Of a DNA stretch of 5,408 nucleotides, positions 1 through 5,408 are shown piece by piece. The stretch comes from a bacterium (GTDB taxonomy: Bacteria; Zixibacteria; MSB-5A5; GN15; FEB-12), in the NCBI GenBank assembly GCA_030619425.1, contig JAUXBJ010000172.1:1-5408 (forward strand). Direction: 5' to 3'. A program made the translations under genes and the position numbers. The notes below the pieces were generated by a model, which was not told where the DNA came from, made no database searches, and was given only the letters and a program-made list of their open reading frames with translations. The first letter of the stretch is position 1, and each line of letters opens with the position of its first letter.

Positions 1-312
1 ATAGCGATCGACGAACGCTGTCACCGATCGTCCGGGAATCATCCGACCGTTGACCCGTATCCGCTCCCTTAAGCTGACGAGATGAGGGGATGTGAAGAGG
101 CCCGTCTTGTAGCCGGCCTTTTGCAACACCGATGCAATCATGGCCGCCGTCGAACCCTTGCCGTTGGTTCCGGCCAGGTGGATTGTCGGGTAGGTGTGCT
201 GCGGTGATCCGATCGATTCAAGAAACTGCGAGATATTCTCCAGCCCGAGCTTCATGCCGAAGAATTCGCGAGAAAGGATAAACCTCTCGGCTGAAACATA
301 GTTATGTTTCAA
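1..312 (-). CDS. folC: FolC, bifunctional folylpolyglutamate synthase / dihydrofolate synthase, N-terminal part (3' end beyond window)
   Basis: Cytosolic Mur-ligase-family enzyme that uses ATP to add glutamate to dihydropteroate and to folates. The first 104 codons are visible and the frame is open at base 1. Family landmarks read directly: a GMKLGLENI block (residues 19-27, the usual G-I-K-x-G-L-E-R-I), the P-loop GTNGKGS (48-54), FTSPHL (73-78) and ERIRVNG (83-89). I place the start at a TTG (312-310): it keeps the N-terminal helix [16 protein letters not shown] that the family normally has, an in-frame stop lies a few codons upstream, and GGAG sits 8 bases before it (321-324). The ATG at 255-253 would remove that helix. 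The gene overlaps the end of accD by 11 bases, so it is probably translated by coupling. The accD-folC order also occurs in E. coli. Identity is secure; whether both activities are present cannot be judged from this fragment. Confidence 0.93.
   Translation of the reverse strand, partial: MKHNYVSAERFILSREFFGMKLGLENISQFLESIGSPQHTYPTIHLAGTNGKGSTAAMIASVLQKAGYKTGLFTSPHLVSLRERIRVNGRMIPGRSVTAFVDRY
292..311 (-). repeat. Perfect inverted repeat over the accD stop / folC start junction
   Basis: Two 9-base arms, TGAAACATA (292-300) and TATGTTTCA (303-311), are exact reverse complements separated by 2 bases. In the minus-strand mRNA this can fold as a 7-8 bp stem with a 4-6 base loop. The accD stop TAA (304-302) lies at the loop end, and the last two bases of the folC TTG start are the foot of the stem. 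A ribosome finishing accD would melt it, so a role in coupling or damping folC translation is plausible. That role is inference; the repeat itself is read directly. It is too A/T-rich and lacks the U-tract of an intrinsic terminator. Confidence 0.6.
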
Positions 313-1156
313 CGCTCTTTCTCCACATCATCCTGAGAAGCTTGACGATGGTGTTACGCAGGTTTTTGCGTTCGACGATCTTGTCAAGGAATCCCTGTTT
401 GAGGAAAAACTCGGAAGACTGAAACCCTTCCGGCAAATCCTGACCGATAGTCTGCTGGATTACCCGCGGTCCGGCAAAACCAAGAAGGGCTTTGGGCTCC
501 GCGATGATAACATCCCCCAACGAGGCGTAGGACGCCATGACGCCGGCGGTAGTTGGATTGGTCAGAATAGAAATATAGGGAATGCGCTTCTCGGCCAGCA
601 CCGCCAGCAAGGCCGATGTTTTGGCCATCTGCATCAAAGACAGAATCCCCTCCTGCATGCGAGCACCGCCACTGCTCGATACGATCAAAAGGGGTACCTC
701 GTTTTCAATAGCTCGTTCGATGGCGCGACCGATCTTCTCACCCACGACCGAACCCATCGACCCCCCAATAAAGGAAAAGTCCATTATGGCAAACGACACC
801 CGTATGCCGTCGATTGCTGCCAGCCCGGCGGTGACACCCTCCAGCGCGCCGGACTTTTGCTGGGCGGTTTTGATGCGGTCGGGATACTTCTTGGAGTCCT
901 TGAACTTCAGTGGATCTTTCGACACCAGATTGACATCCTGTAAGTCCAGGCGTCCGTCGTCGAGGAGAAGCTCGATGTATTTCTTGCTGGGAATACGGAA
1001 ATGGAAGTTACAGTTGGGGCAAACCCACAGGAGTTGCTCCATCTTCTTGCTGTACACGATTTCACCGCACGAAGTGCACTTCGTCCACAACCCTTCCGGG
1101 ATGTTCTTCTTCTCTTTGGACTCAATTCCCGATTTCGCTTTCTTGAACCATTCCAT
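302..1156 (-). CDS. accD: Acetyl-CoA carboxylase carboxyltransferase subunit beta
   Basis: Beta subunit of the carboxyltransferase half of acetyl-CoA carboxylase. With AccA it moves the carboxyl group from carboxybiotin-BCCP to acetyl-CoA, giving malonyl-CoA for fatty-acid synthesis in the cytosol. The 284-residue product has the usual family length. An N-terminal four-cysteine zinc ribbon is complete (Cys27, Cys30, Cys46, Cys49, as CTSC and CPNC). The crotonase-like core carries [14 protein letters not shown] (128-141), the oxyanion-hole/CoA motif [10 protein letters not shown] (161-170) and the [11 protein letters not shown] block (199-209). The ATG start gives the typical MEWFKK-like N terminus and lies 15 bases after the rimI-like stop, with only a weak GAG-type ribosome site. 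accA is not in the window, so the partner subunit must be encoded elsewhere. Nothing appears broken or missing. Confidence 0.98.
   Translation of the reverse strand: MEWFKKAKSGIESKEKKNIPEGLWTKCTSCGEIVYSKKMEQLLWVCPNCNFHFRIPSKKYIELLLDDGRLDLQDVNLVSKDPLKFKDSKKYPDRIKTAQQKSGALEGVTAGLAAIDGIRVSFAIMDFSFIGGSMGSVVGEKIGRAIERAIENEVPLLIVSSSGGARMQEGILSLMQMAKTSALLAVLAEKRIPYISILTNPTTAGVMASYASLGDVIIAEPKALLGFAGPRVIQQTIGQDLPEGFQSSEFFLKQGFLDKIVERKNLRNTIVKLLRMMWRKSVET
321..324 (-). promoter_or_regulatory. Ribosome-binding site deciding the folC TTG start
   Basis: GGAG on the minus strand, 8 bases before the TTG at 312-310 and inside the accD coding sequence. It is the reason for preferring the TTG over the in-frame ATG at 255-253. 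Confidence 0.6.
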
Positions 1157-1171
1157 GGATCACTCGCTCAC

Positions 1172-1648
1172 TCACGCGTCATCAAGATAATATATCATCA
1201 CCAAAGCATCCTCAACCGGGTTCCGATAGTAATTGGGACGTCGGTACAACTGATGAAAACCGTGCCTCCGGTAGAAAGCAATCGCACCGGTATTGGTGGG
1301 TCGCACTTCCAGCAGGAGGTACTCGCATTCAGCTTCTTTCACGACCCGTAAAATATGCTCAAGGAGTTGTTTGGCAACCGATTTTCTTCGGTACGATTCG
1401 ACCACCGCAATGTTGGTCAAATGTGATTCCACGTCGATAATCAAGTAGCAGGCATAGCCGACGATCTCACCATCATCCAGCGCCACCAGTGAACCCCAAT
1501 CGTCTTCGGCCAGAGCCTCGTTAAAAGCATTCTCGGACCAGGGATCAGGGAATAGCTCCTGCTCCAGCGCGGCGATGCGGGGAATGTCTTCCACGGTCAT
1601 AGCCCTGATGGTGACAGTCAGTTTACTGGTCTTTTCGACGCTGCTCAT
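1172..1648 (-). CDS. rimI: RimI-like GNAT N-acetyltransferase (ribosomal protein S18 N-alpha-acetyltransferase family)
   Basis: Predicted cytosolic acetyltransferase using acetyl-CoA; the classical RimI acetylates the N terminus of ribosomal protein S18. The 158-residue product has the family's length. It shows the strand-1 segment TVTIRAM (11-17), the FPDPWSENAF block (33-42), LTNIAVVESYRRKSVAKQLL (77-96, motif A), LLLEVRPTNTGAIAFYRRHGF (111-131, motif B, with the Glu114 and Tyr126 expected in RimI active sites) and NYYRNPVEDALVM near the end. Oddity: the acetyl-CoA pyrophosphate loop Q/R-x-x-G-x-G/A reads RRKSVA, so the usual first glycine is Ser90. I chose the ATG at 1648, which keeps strand 1 and follows a moderate GGCGGA site. 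It overlaps tsaB by 26 bases; a start at Met17 (1600) would cut strand 1. A tsaB-rimI pair is a common arrangement. The true substrate cannot be settled from sequence. Confidence 0.88.
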   Translation of the reverse strand: MSSVEKTSKLTVTIRAMTVEDIPRIAALEQELFPDPWSENAFNEALAEDDWGSLVALDDGEIVGYACYLIIDVESHLTNIAVVESYRRKSVAKQLLEHILRVVKEAECEYLLLEVRPTNTGAIAFYRRHGFHQLYRRPNYYRNPVEDALVMIYYLDDA

Positions 1649-2309
1649 AGCGAAGTTCCGCCTGTGATTTTTGAACGTACAACGGCTGCAATTGGCTGAT
1701 ATCATCCAGGTCGCCCGCCTCCAGCCTGGCCGTTCCGACTTGCAGCAAATCAGCAGCATCGTACTCGATGCCGGGCGGAACAGTTGATTCGGATGACAAT
1801 ATTTCCGGCGGCAGCTTGATACCAACGCTCGTGACCGGACGATCTTTCACGAAGGCGCCAATCCTGTCTATCGTGACGGCCTCGATGCGCTCAGGGTCAC
1901 ACAGGTCGTCCTGCAAGGTGGCGACGAAACATTTGTCACGTTTGAACGGCACCACGATGCAGACCTCGCCGGCAACGTTTCCCAGTTTTAGAGCTGCTAT
2001 GTCGAAGAGCGATACTCCGATTATCGGAATGCCAAGCGCTTCCGCCATGCCCTTGGCCGCCGCCAATCCGATTCTCAGACCGGTGAAAGAACCCGGCCCC
2101 GTGCAGATGACAATGGCGCTGAGTTGCCTGGTTTGAACGCCGGCGCCATCAAGCAAGTCCTGAATCTTACGAATCAGCATCTGACCATGCGATGCGCCGA
2201 TATCCTCGTTCAGTTTTACAACCCGGTCAGACCCGAATCTCAGAGCCAGGCGAAGTACCGACGTGGAAGTGTCGATGGCCAGAACGTGTTGGTATGTCAG
2301 GTCATTCAT
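1623..2309 (-). CDS. tsaB: TsaB, tRNA threonylcarbamoyladenosine (t6A) biosynthesis protein
   Basis: Non-catalytic ASKHA-fold partner that dimerises with TsaD and, with TsaE, transfers the threonylcarbamoyl group to A37 of ANN-decoding tRNAs. At 228 residues it has the usual length. Direct signatures: LAIDTST (10-16) in the first strand of the fold, SHGQML (40-45), the hallmark GPGSFTGLRIGLAAAKGMAEAL (71-92), and the C-terminal QPLYVQKSQAE, matching the P-x-Y-x-R...A end of the family. The mid-protein block that is often DARRGEVY reads PFKRDKCF here (121-128), a local divergence. The ATG start shares the ATGA overlap with the tsaE stop, and no clear ribosome site precedes it, which suggests translational coupling. 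tsaD is not in the window. Confidence 0.96.
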   Translation of the reverse strand: MNDLTYQHVLAIDTSTSVLRLALRFGSDRVVKLNEDIGASHGQMLIRKIQDLLDGAGVQTRQLSAIVICTGPGSFTGLRIGLAAAKGMAEALGIPIIGVSLFDIAALKLGNVAGEVCIVVPFKRDKCFVATLQDDLCDPERIEAVTIDRIGAFVKDRPVTSVGIKLPPEILSSESTVPPGIEYDAADLLQVGTARLEAGDLDDISQLQPLYVQKSQAELRYEQRRKDQ

Positions 2310-2740
2310 GTCTGTACGTGCGAGACATCAATCTCGCGGGTCTGCTCATCTATAATCTTAAAACCAATCACGTAATATTGCGACGGCAGGTAATTACCCG
2401 CCTTGTCACCCCATTCGACGACAATAAGTCCGGGACGCTGAAGGTACTCATCCCAGCCGATTTCGTCAAGCTCGGTCGGGTCATTGATACGGTACAGGTC
2501 AAGATGATACATCGGGCGTTCCCCCGGATACTCATTGACAATAGTAAACGACGGCGAATTGACCGCCTCTCGATCCAGACCCAGCGCCCCGGCTAATCCG
2601 CGCACGAAGGCGGTCTTGCCCGCGCCCAACTCACCCTTCAGAACCACCAGGTCGCCGGGACGAAACAAAGCCGCCAGCTTTTCAGCCAGAGCGATGGTTT
2701 CGGACTCGTTGTGAGATGTGATGTTGAGGCGAAGGGCCAA
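2306..2740 (-). CDS. tsaE: TsaE, P-loop ATPase of the t6A tRNA-modification complex
   Basis: ATPase that binds the TsaB-TsaD dimer and drives turnover of the t6A37 synthase in the cytosol. The 144-residue product is typical in length. It shows the Walker A motif GELGAGKT (36-43) followed by AFVRGLAGALG, the SPSFTIVNEY block (62-71, usual SPTF-x-L-x-x-x-Y), HLDLYRI (79-85, with Asp81) and VVEWGDK (107-113), ending in a beta-strand region. The start is a TTG: between it and an upstream in-frame TGA (2758-2756) there is no ATG or GTG, the next internal Met is residue 77, and GAGG lies 7 bases upstream. The gap to the porX stop is 4 bases, and the tsaE stop overlaps the tsaB start as ATGA. Identity is secure. 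Confidence 0.97.
   Translation of the reverse strand: MALRLNITSHNESETIALAEKLAALFRPGDLVVLKGELGAGKTAFVRGLAGALGLDREAVNSPSFTIVNEYPGERPMYHLDLYRINDPTELDEIGWDEYLQRPGLIVVEWGDKAGNYLPSQYYVIGFKIIDEQTREIDVSHVQT
2320..2337 (-). repeat. Short inverted repeat (possible mRNA hairpin) just before tsaB
   Basis: GCGAGA (2320-2325) and TCTCGC (2332-2337) are exact reverse complements around a 6-base loop, within the last codons of tsaE. On the mRNA the stem ends 10 bases before the tsaB ATG, where a ribosome-binding site would normally be, and none is seen there. It may reinforce coupling of tsaB to tsaE translation. A 6-bp stem can easily arise by chance. Confidence 0.3.
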
Positions 2741-2744
2741 CGTT

Positions 2745-4304
2745 CTACCTCGGCGTCAGGATCGCCAGCGGCACCACCATTTCCTCCAGCGAGATGCCGC
2801 CGTGCTGGAATGAGTTCATGAACTGCCGCACCATCTCATTGTAGTTGTTCGGGTAGACAAAGTAGAAATCCTCTTTGGCGATAATATATGTTGTCGCCAG
2901 AGTCAGCATCGGCAATCGGTATTGATCCGGTTTCTTGATCAACAACGATTCTTTGGGATCTGAGTTAAGGTTGTCGCCGTACTTGTACCGAAGATTGGTC
3001 GAAGTCGAACGCTTACCGTGGGCGATGGTGCCTCGCTGGCACAGGATGGATCCATGATCGGAAGTGACTACGATCGTGGTGTCACGTCCCGCGAACGCTT
3101 TGAGAATCGTAAACAGCGGAGAGTGCACAAACCAGCTTTTCATCAGCGAACGAAAAGCTGAGTCGGTACCGGCGATTTCCTTCAGGATCATGTTGTTGGA
3201 ACGGCCGTGCGCCAGTATGTCCAAAAAGTTAAACACGAACGCCGTCATCGGACTGTCGTAGAAGTCGGCGATCCTTTTGGCCAGACTTTCGCCCTGAGTG
3301 TTGTCGTAGATTTTGTGATAGCGCAGCTTCTTGTCGAAGCGCAGGCCGTGGCGGGCCAGGTTGTCATTAAAGAACCGTTCTTCATTACGGTTCAATGAAC
3401 CTTCGTCCTGCGTAGAGTAATTGTCCGGGTAGGCACGATGAATGTCGTCCGGAAACATGCCGGCAAACAGGGCGTTGCGCGCGAAGGGAGTGGCGGTGGG
3501 TAACATCGCGAAATAATGCTCCCGGCGGACATCGTAGAATTCCGCCAGCAGTGGCTCCACCAGCATCCACTGATCCAGACGCATGCAGTCGACCACGATG
3601 AACAGAATCTTTCTGCCTTCCTTGGATAATGGCACCAGGTACTTACCGACCACGTCCGGTGAGAGCACGGGTCGTTTGTCCGAATTCAGCCAGGGACGAT
3701 ATTTCTTGTCGAGGTACTTCGTAAATTCGATGTTCCACTCTTTGCGCGTCCCATCCAGCATCTGCTCCAGACCGGTGTCCGGGTTGTTGTCAAGCTCTAG
3801 ATTCCACCAGGCGAGAATACGTGCAGCTTCGTGCCAGTCTTCCGGACTCAGCGCTCCATACAGTTTCTCATTGAACCGGTTGATCTCGGTTATGTATCGT
3901 TTCATCGAGGAACCGGTAATAATCTTCTTTGATTCCAACAAACGCTTAATGACCAACAGAATCTGCGACGGATTGACCGGCTTGACCAGATAGTCGTCGA
4001 TCTTCGAGCCGATGGCGTCATCCATCAGAGACTCTTCTTCCGATTTGGTAACCATCACTACCGGCAGATGCGGCTTTAGTTCCTTGATTTCCTCCAATGT
4101 GCTCAACCCGTCGCGACCCGGCATCATCTCGTCCAATAGCACAAGATCGAAACTCTCCTTCTGCACCAAAGCAACGGCGTCGTCGCCCGACATCGCAGTG
4201 GAAAGAGAGAATCCTTTCTTTTCAAGGAAAATCAGATGTGCTTTCAACGAATCGATCTCATCATCGACCCAGAGGATCTTCCACTTGCCCGTGGGTTTGC
4301 TCAT
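2745..4304 (-). CDS. porX: PorX-like response regulator with C-terminal PglZ (alkaline-phosphatase superfamily) domain
   Basis: Two-component regulator of the PorX type. In Porphyromonas gingivalis and relatives PorX controls type IX secretion genes, and its PglZ domain is a zinc-dependent phosphodiesterase reported to act on oligonucleotides. The 519 residues match PorX length. A CheY-like receiver (about 8-122) has the acidic pair Asp14/Asp15, phosphoacceptor Asp58 (LLDEMMPG), Thr86 and Lys108, with the PorX-typical block IGSKIDDYLVKPVNPSQILL (98-117). A helical bundle follows (about 130-225). The PglZ domain (about 230-519) carries candidate metal/catalytic residues Asp239 (IVVDCMRLDQW), Thr272 (PTATPFAR), Asp362 and His366 (FLDILAHGR), Asp416/His417 (TSDHGS) and His501 (QHGGISLEEMVVP). 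No DNA-binding domain is visible. The ATG at 4304 overlaps the kinase stop as ATGA; the longer reading from 4355 adds a basic, kinase-overlapping stretch and is unlikely. The adjacent kinase is the probable phosphodonor. The T9SS role here is inferred from the family only. Confidence 0.9.
   Translation of the reverse strand: MSKPTGKWKILWVDDEIDSLKAHLIFLEKKGFSLSTAMSGDDAVALVQKESFDLVLLDEMMPGRDGLSTLEEIKELKPHLPVVMVTKSEEESLMDDAIGSKIDDYLVKPVNPSQILLVIKRLLESKKIITGSSMKRYITEINRFNEKLYGALSPEDWHEAARILAWWNLELDNNPDTGLEQMLDGTRKEWNIEFTKYLDKKYRPWLNSDKRPVLSPDVVGKYLVPLSKEGRKILFIVVDCMRLDQWMLVEPLLAEFYDVRREHYFAMLPTATPFARNALFAGMFPDDIHRAYPDNYSTQDEGSLNRNEERFFNDNLARHGLRFDKKLRYHKIYDNTQGESLAKRIADFYDSPMTAFVFNFLDILAHGRSNNMILKEIAGTDSAFRSLMKSWFVHSPLFTILKAFAGRDTTIVVTSDHGSILCQRGTIAHGKRSTSTNLRYKYGDNLNSDPKESLLIKKPDQYRLPMLTLATTYIIAKEDFYFVYPNNYNEMVRQFMNSFQHGGISLEEMVVPLAILTPR
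2748..2751 (-). promoter_or_regulatory. Ribosome-binding site for the tsaE TTG start
   Basis: GAGG on the minus strand, 7 bases before the TTG at 2740-2738. It abuts the TAG stop of porX (2747-2745), so a ribosome ending porX covers it. With no alternative start codon available, this site fixes the tsaE start. Confidence 0.75.
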
Positions 4305-5408
4305 GTGTTGTTCTGCTTTCTTTCGGTTACGGTTTCTCTCCGGACGGGGAGGCATATTTCAAATACCGTTTCCCCCGGTTTCGATTTTCTGAGCGTCACT
4401 TTACCGCCGTGATACTCTTCCACGATCCGCTTCACCAACGTCAGGCCCAATCCCCAGCCGCGTTTCTTGGTAGTGAATCCGGCCTTGAATATCTTGCGCG
4501 CGGCGGGGGGCGCTATACCACGACCGTTGTCGGTGACCTCAATGACGATATCATTTCCGCTCGCCGCCAGTCGCGTGGTCAAATCGACCTTCCCGGTGCG
4601 ACCCTCGACTGCTTGAAGAGCGTTCTTGACGAGGTTCTCCAGCGCCCAGCCCAACAGCTCGGCATTCAGATGGACCGGGGGGAGCTTCCCGGCCTCAAAA
4701 GTCAGCTTGACACCCTCACCTTCGTACGGCAGCCGTCGCCGATAGTAGTCTACCGTGTCGCTGACCAGTTGGTTAAGGTCGTTGGGGATCATCTCCGGAA
4801 TCGAGCCGATCTGACTGAAACGATTCGCGATCTTCTGCAAACGGTCGACATCGGCGGAAATGTTAGTCATTGTCTCACCCAGCATCTCCTTATCCACATC
4901 GCGCTGATCCAGTCCGCACTCACTGTGCATAACTTCCAGCCAGCCCATCAGCGAAGTGATAGGGGTGCCGAGTTGGTGAGCCGTTTCCTTGGCCATGCCG
5001 ACCCAGATGTGTCGTTCTTCACTTTTGCGGATATTCTGAAAACCGATGATGCCCACGATCATGAAGGCCAGGACGATTCCGATCTCCACGAACGGCATCC
5101 ACTTCAACTGGTTGATTACATCCGAATCACCGTAGCAGAAATAGTTGACGTGTGTCTCGCCAAAATGCAGAGGGAACTCATTGTTCTGCGCGGTCATCTT
5201 CTCGGCCTCTTTCTTCAGCCGGGTCAGCGTGGCCGCCGAGGTATCCGCCGGGTCGATACCCCGCACGTTGCGCCAGTGAATCGGCTGTCGGTCGCGGTCG
5301 AGAACAATTATGGGAAAGGCGGCCTTGACGATGATCTCGTCGAACACGAACTGCAACTCCTGGCCTGAGGTCGGAGAGTTGGCCGCCATTTGCCACAGCC
5401 GGACGTAC
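4301..5408 (-). CDS. Membrane sensor histidine kinase, PorX-partner type, N terminus beyond window
   Basis: Inner-membrane sensor kinase that should autophosphorylate on histidine and pass phosphate to the adjacent PorX-like regulator. Residues are numbered from the Met at 5389. A sensor segment with a PAS-like look (FPIIVLDRDRQPIHWRN, 25-41) leads to a membrane helix at about 98-119. The DHp motif HIWVGMAKETAHQLGTP follows, with phosphoacceptor His138 (codon 4978-4976). The HATPase domain is complete: N box ENLVKNALQA (251-260), G1 TDNGRGI (286-292) and G2 GWGLGLTLV (311-319). The frame stays open past that Met to the window edge, reading YVRLWQ. A short LW-x-x-A segment there resembles the linker after the first membrane helix in related kinases, so the true start, with one more membrane helix, is probably outside. 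The stop overlaps the porX start as ATGA. It is PorY-like in type, but I do not assign the symbol because several related kinases share these motifs. Confidence 0.92.
   Translation of the reverse strand, partial: YVRLWQMAANSPTSGQELQFVFDEIIVKAAFPIIVLDRDRQPIHWRNVRGIDPADTSAATLTRLKKEAEKMTAQNNEFPLHFGETHVNYFCYGDSDVINQLKWMPFVEIGIVLAFMIVGIIGFQNIRKSEERHIWVGMAKETAHQLGTPITSLMGWLEVMHSECGLDQRDVDKEMLGETMTNISADVDRLQKIANRFSQIGSIPEMIPNDLNQLVSDTVDYYRRRLPYEGEGVKLTFEAGKLPPVHLNAELLGWALENLVKNALQAVEGRTGKVDLTTRLAASGNDIVIEVTDNGRGIAPPAARKIFKAGFTTKKRGWGLGLTLVKRIVEEYHGGKVTLRKSKPGETVFEICLPVRRETVTERKQNNT

Noticed and set aside
292..311. Intrinsic terminator between accD and folC
   Set aside because: The stem is A/T-rich, has no following U-run, and lies within overlapping coding sequence.
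582..1190. Plus-strand open frame of 202 codons opposite accD
   Set aside because: Antisense shadow: Ser/Arg/Pro-rich translation with no family features, while accD on the other strand is unambiguous.
1649..1825. Longer start of the acetyltransferase inside tsaB (59 extra residues)
   Set aside because: The added Cys/Arg-rich residues are simply tsaB read in another frame; RimI proteins are about 150-160 residues and begin near the ATG at 1648.
2741..2744. Separate promoter or operon break between porX and tsaE
   Set aside because: Only 4 bases separate them, and no terminator stem or convincing -35/-10 pair stood out in the end of porX by eye.
4305..4355. Longer porX start giving 17 extra residues
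   Set aside because: The extra stretch is basic, overlaps the kinase C-terminus by over 50 bases, and is absent from the PorX layout, whereas the ATG at 4304 gives Asp58 in the same place as in P. gingivalis PorX.
4097..5368. Plus-strand open frame of 423 codons opposite the kinase and the porX start
   Set aside because: Lies antisense to two genes with complete catalytic motifs. Its translation has no recognisable domain, and long antisense frames are common opposite genes of this base composition.

Overview
The window is a tightly packed seven-gene block read entirely from the minus strand (right to left in the coordinates given). In transcription order it holds: the 3' part of a membrane sensor histidine kinase, a PorX-type response regulator with a C-terminal PglZ/alkaline-phosphatase-like domain, tsaE, tsaB, a RimI-like acetyltransferase, accD, and the 5' end of folC. 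The largest gap between genes is about 15 bases, and four of the six junctions overlap. It therefore reads as one polycistronic unit, with its promoter and terminator outside the window. There is no non-coding stretch worth describing, and I see no mobile element, tRNA/rRNA gene or CRISPR array.

Organism: a Gram-negative-type bacterium of moderate GC content (a little above 50% by eye). The PorX-like protein (receiver, helical bundle and PglZ domain, about 519 residues with Asp58 as phosphoacceptor) and the kinase with its IWVGMAKETAHQLGTP signature are typical of the Bacteroidetes/Chlorobi/Fibrobacteres (FCB) group and relatives. The GC content and gene order make me think of an uncultivated FCB-related lineage rather than a classical Bacteroides, but this is inference and not a firm assignment.

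Region by region: 4301-5408 is the kinase, whose coding frame is still open at the right edge. 2745-4304 is porX, joined to the kinase by an ATGA stop/start overlap. 2306-2740 is tsaE, starting at TTG behind a good ribosome-binding site. 1623-2309 is tsaB, again ATGA-coupled. 1172-1648 is the rimI-like gene, overlapping tsaB by 26 bases. 302-1156 is accD. 1-312 is folC, starting at TTG inside the end of accD, with a perfect 9-bp inverted repeat over the stop/start junction.

How they fit together: the kinase and PorX look like a cognate two-component pair of the sort that controls type IX secretion in Bacteroidetes. TsaE and TsaB are two parts of the t6A tRNA-modification machinery, and a rimI-like gene is a common partner of tsaB. 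AccD and FolC belong to fatty-acid and folate metabolism and form a gene pair also seen in proteobacteria. The point of most interest is the fusion of an envelope/secretion signalling module to a housekeeping translation and metabolism operon by coupled overlaps.
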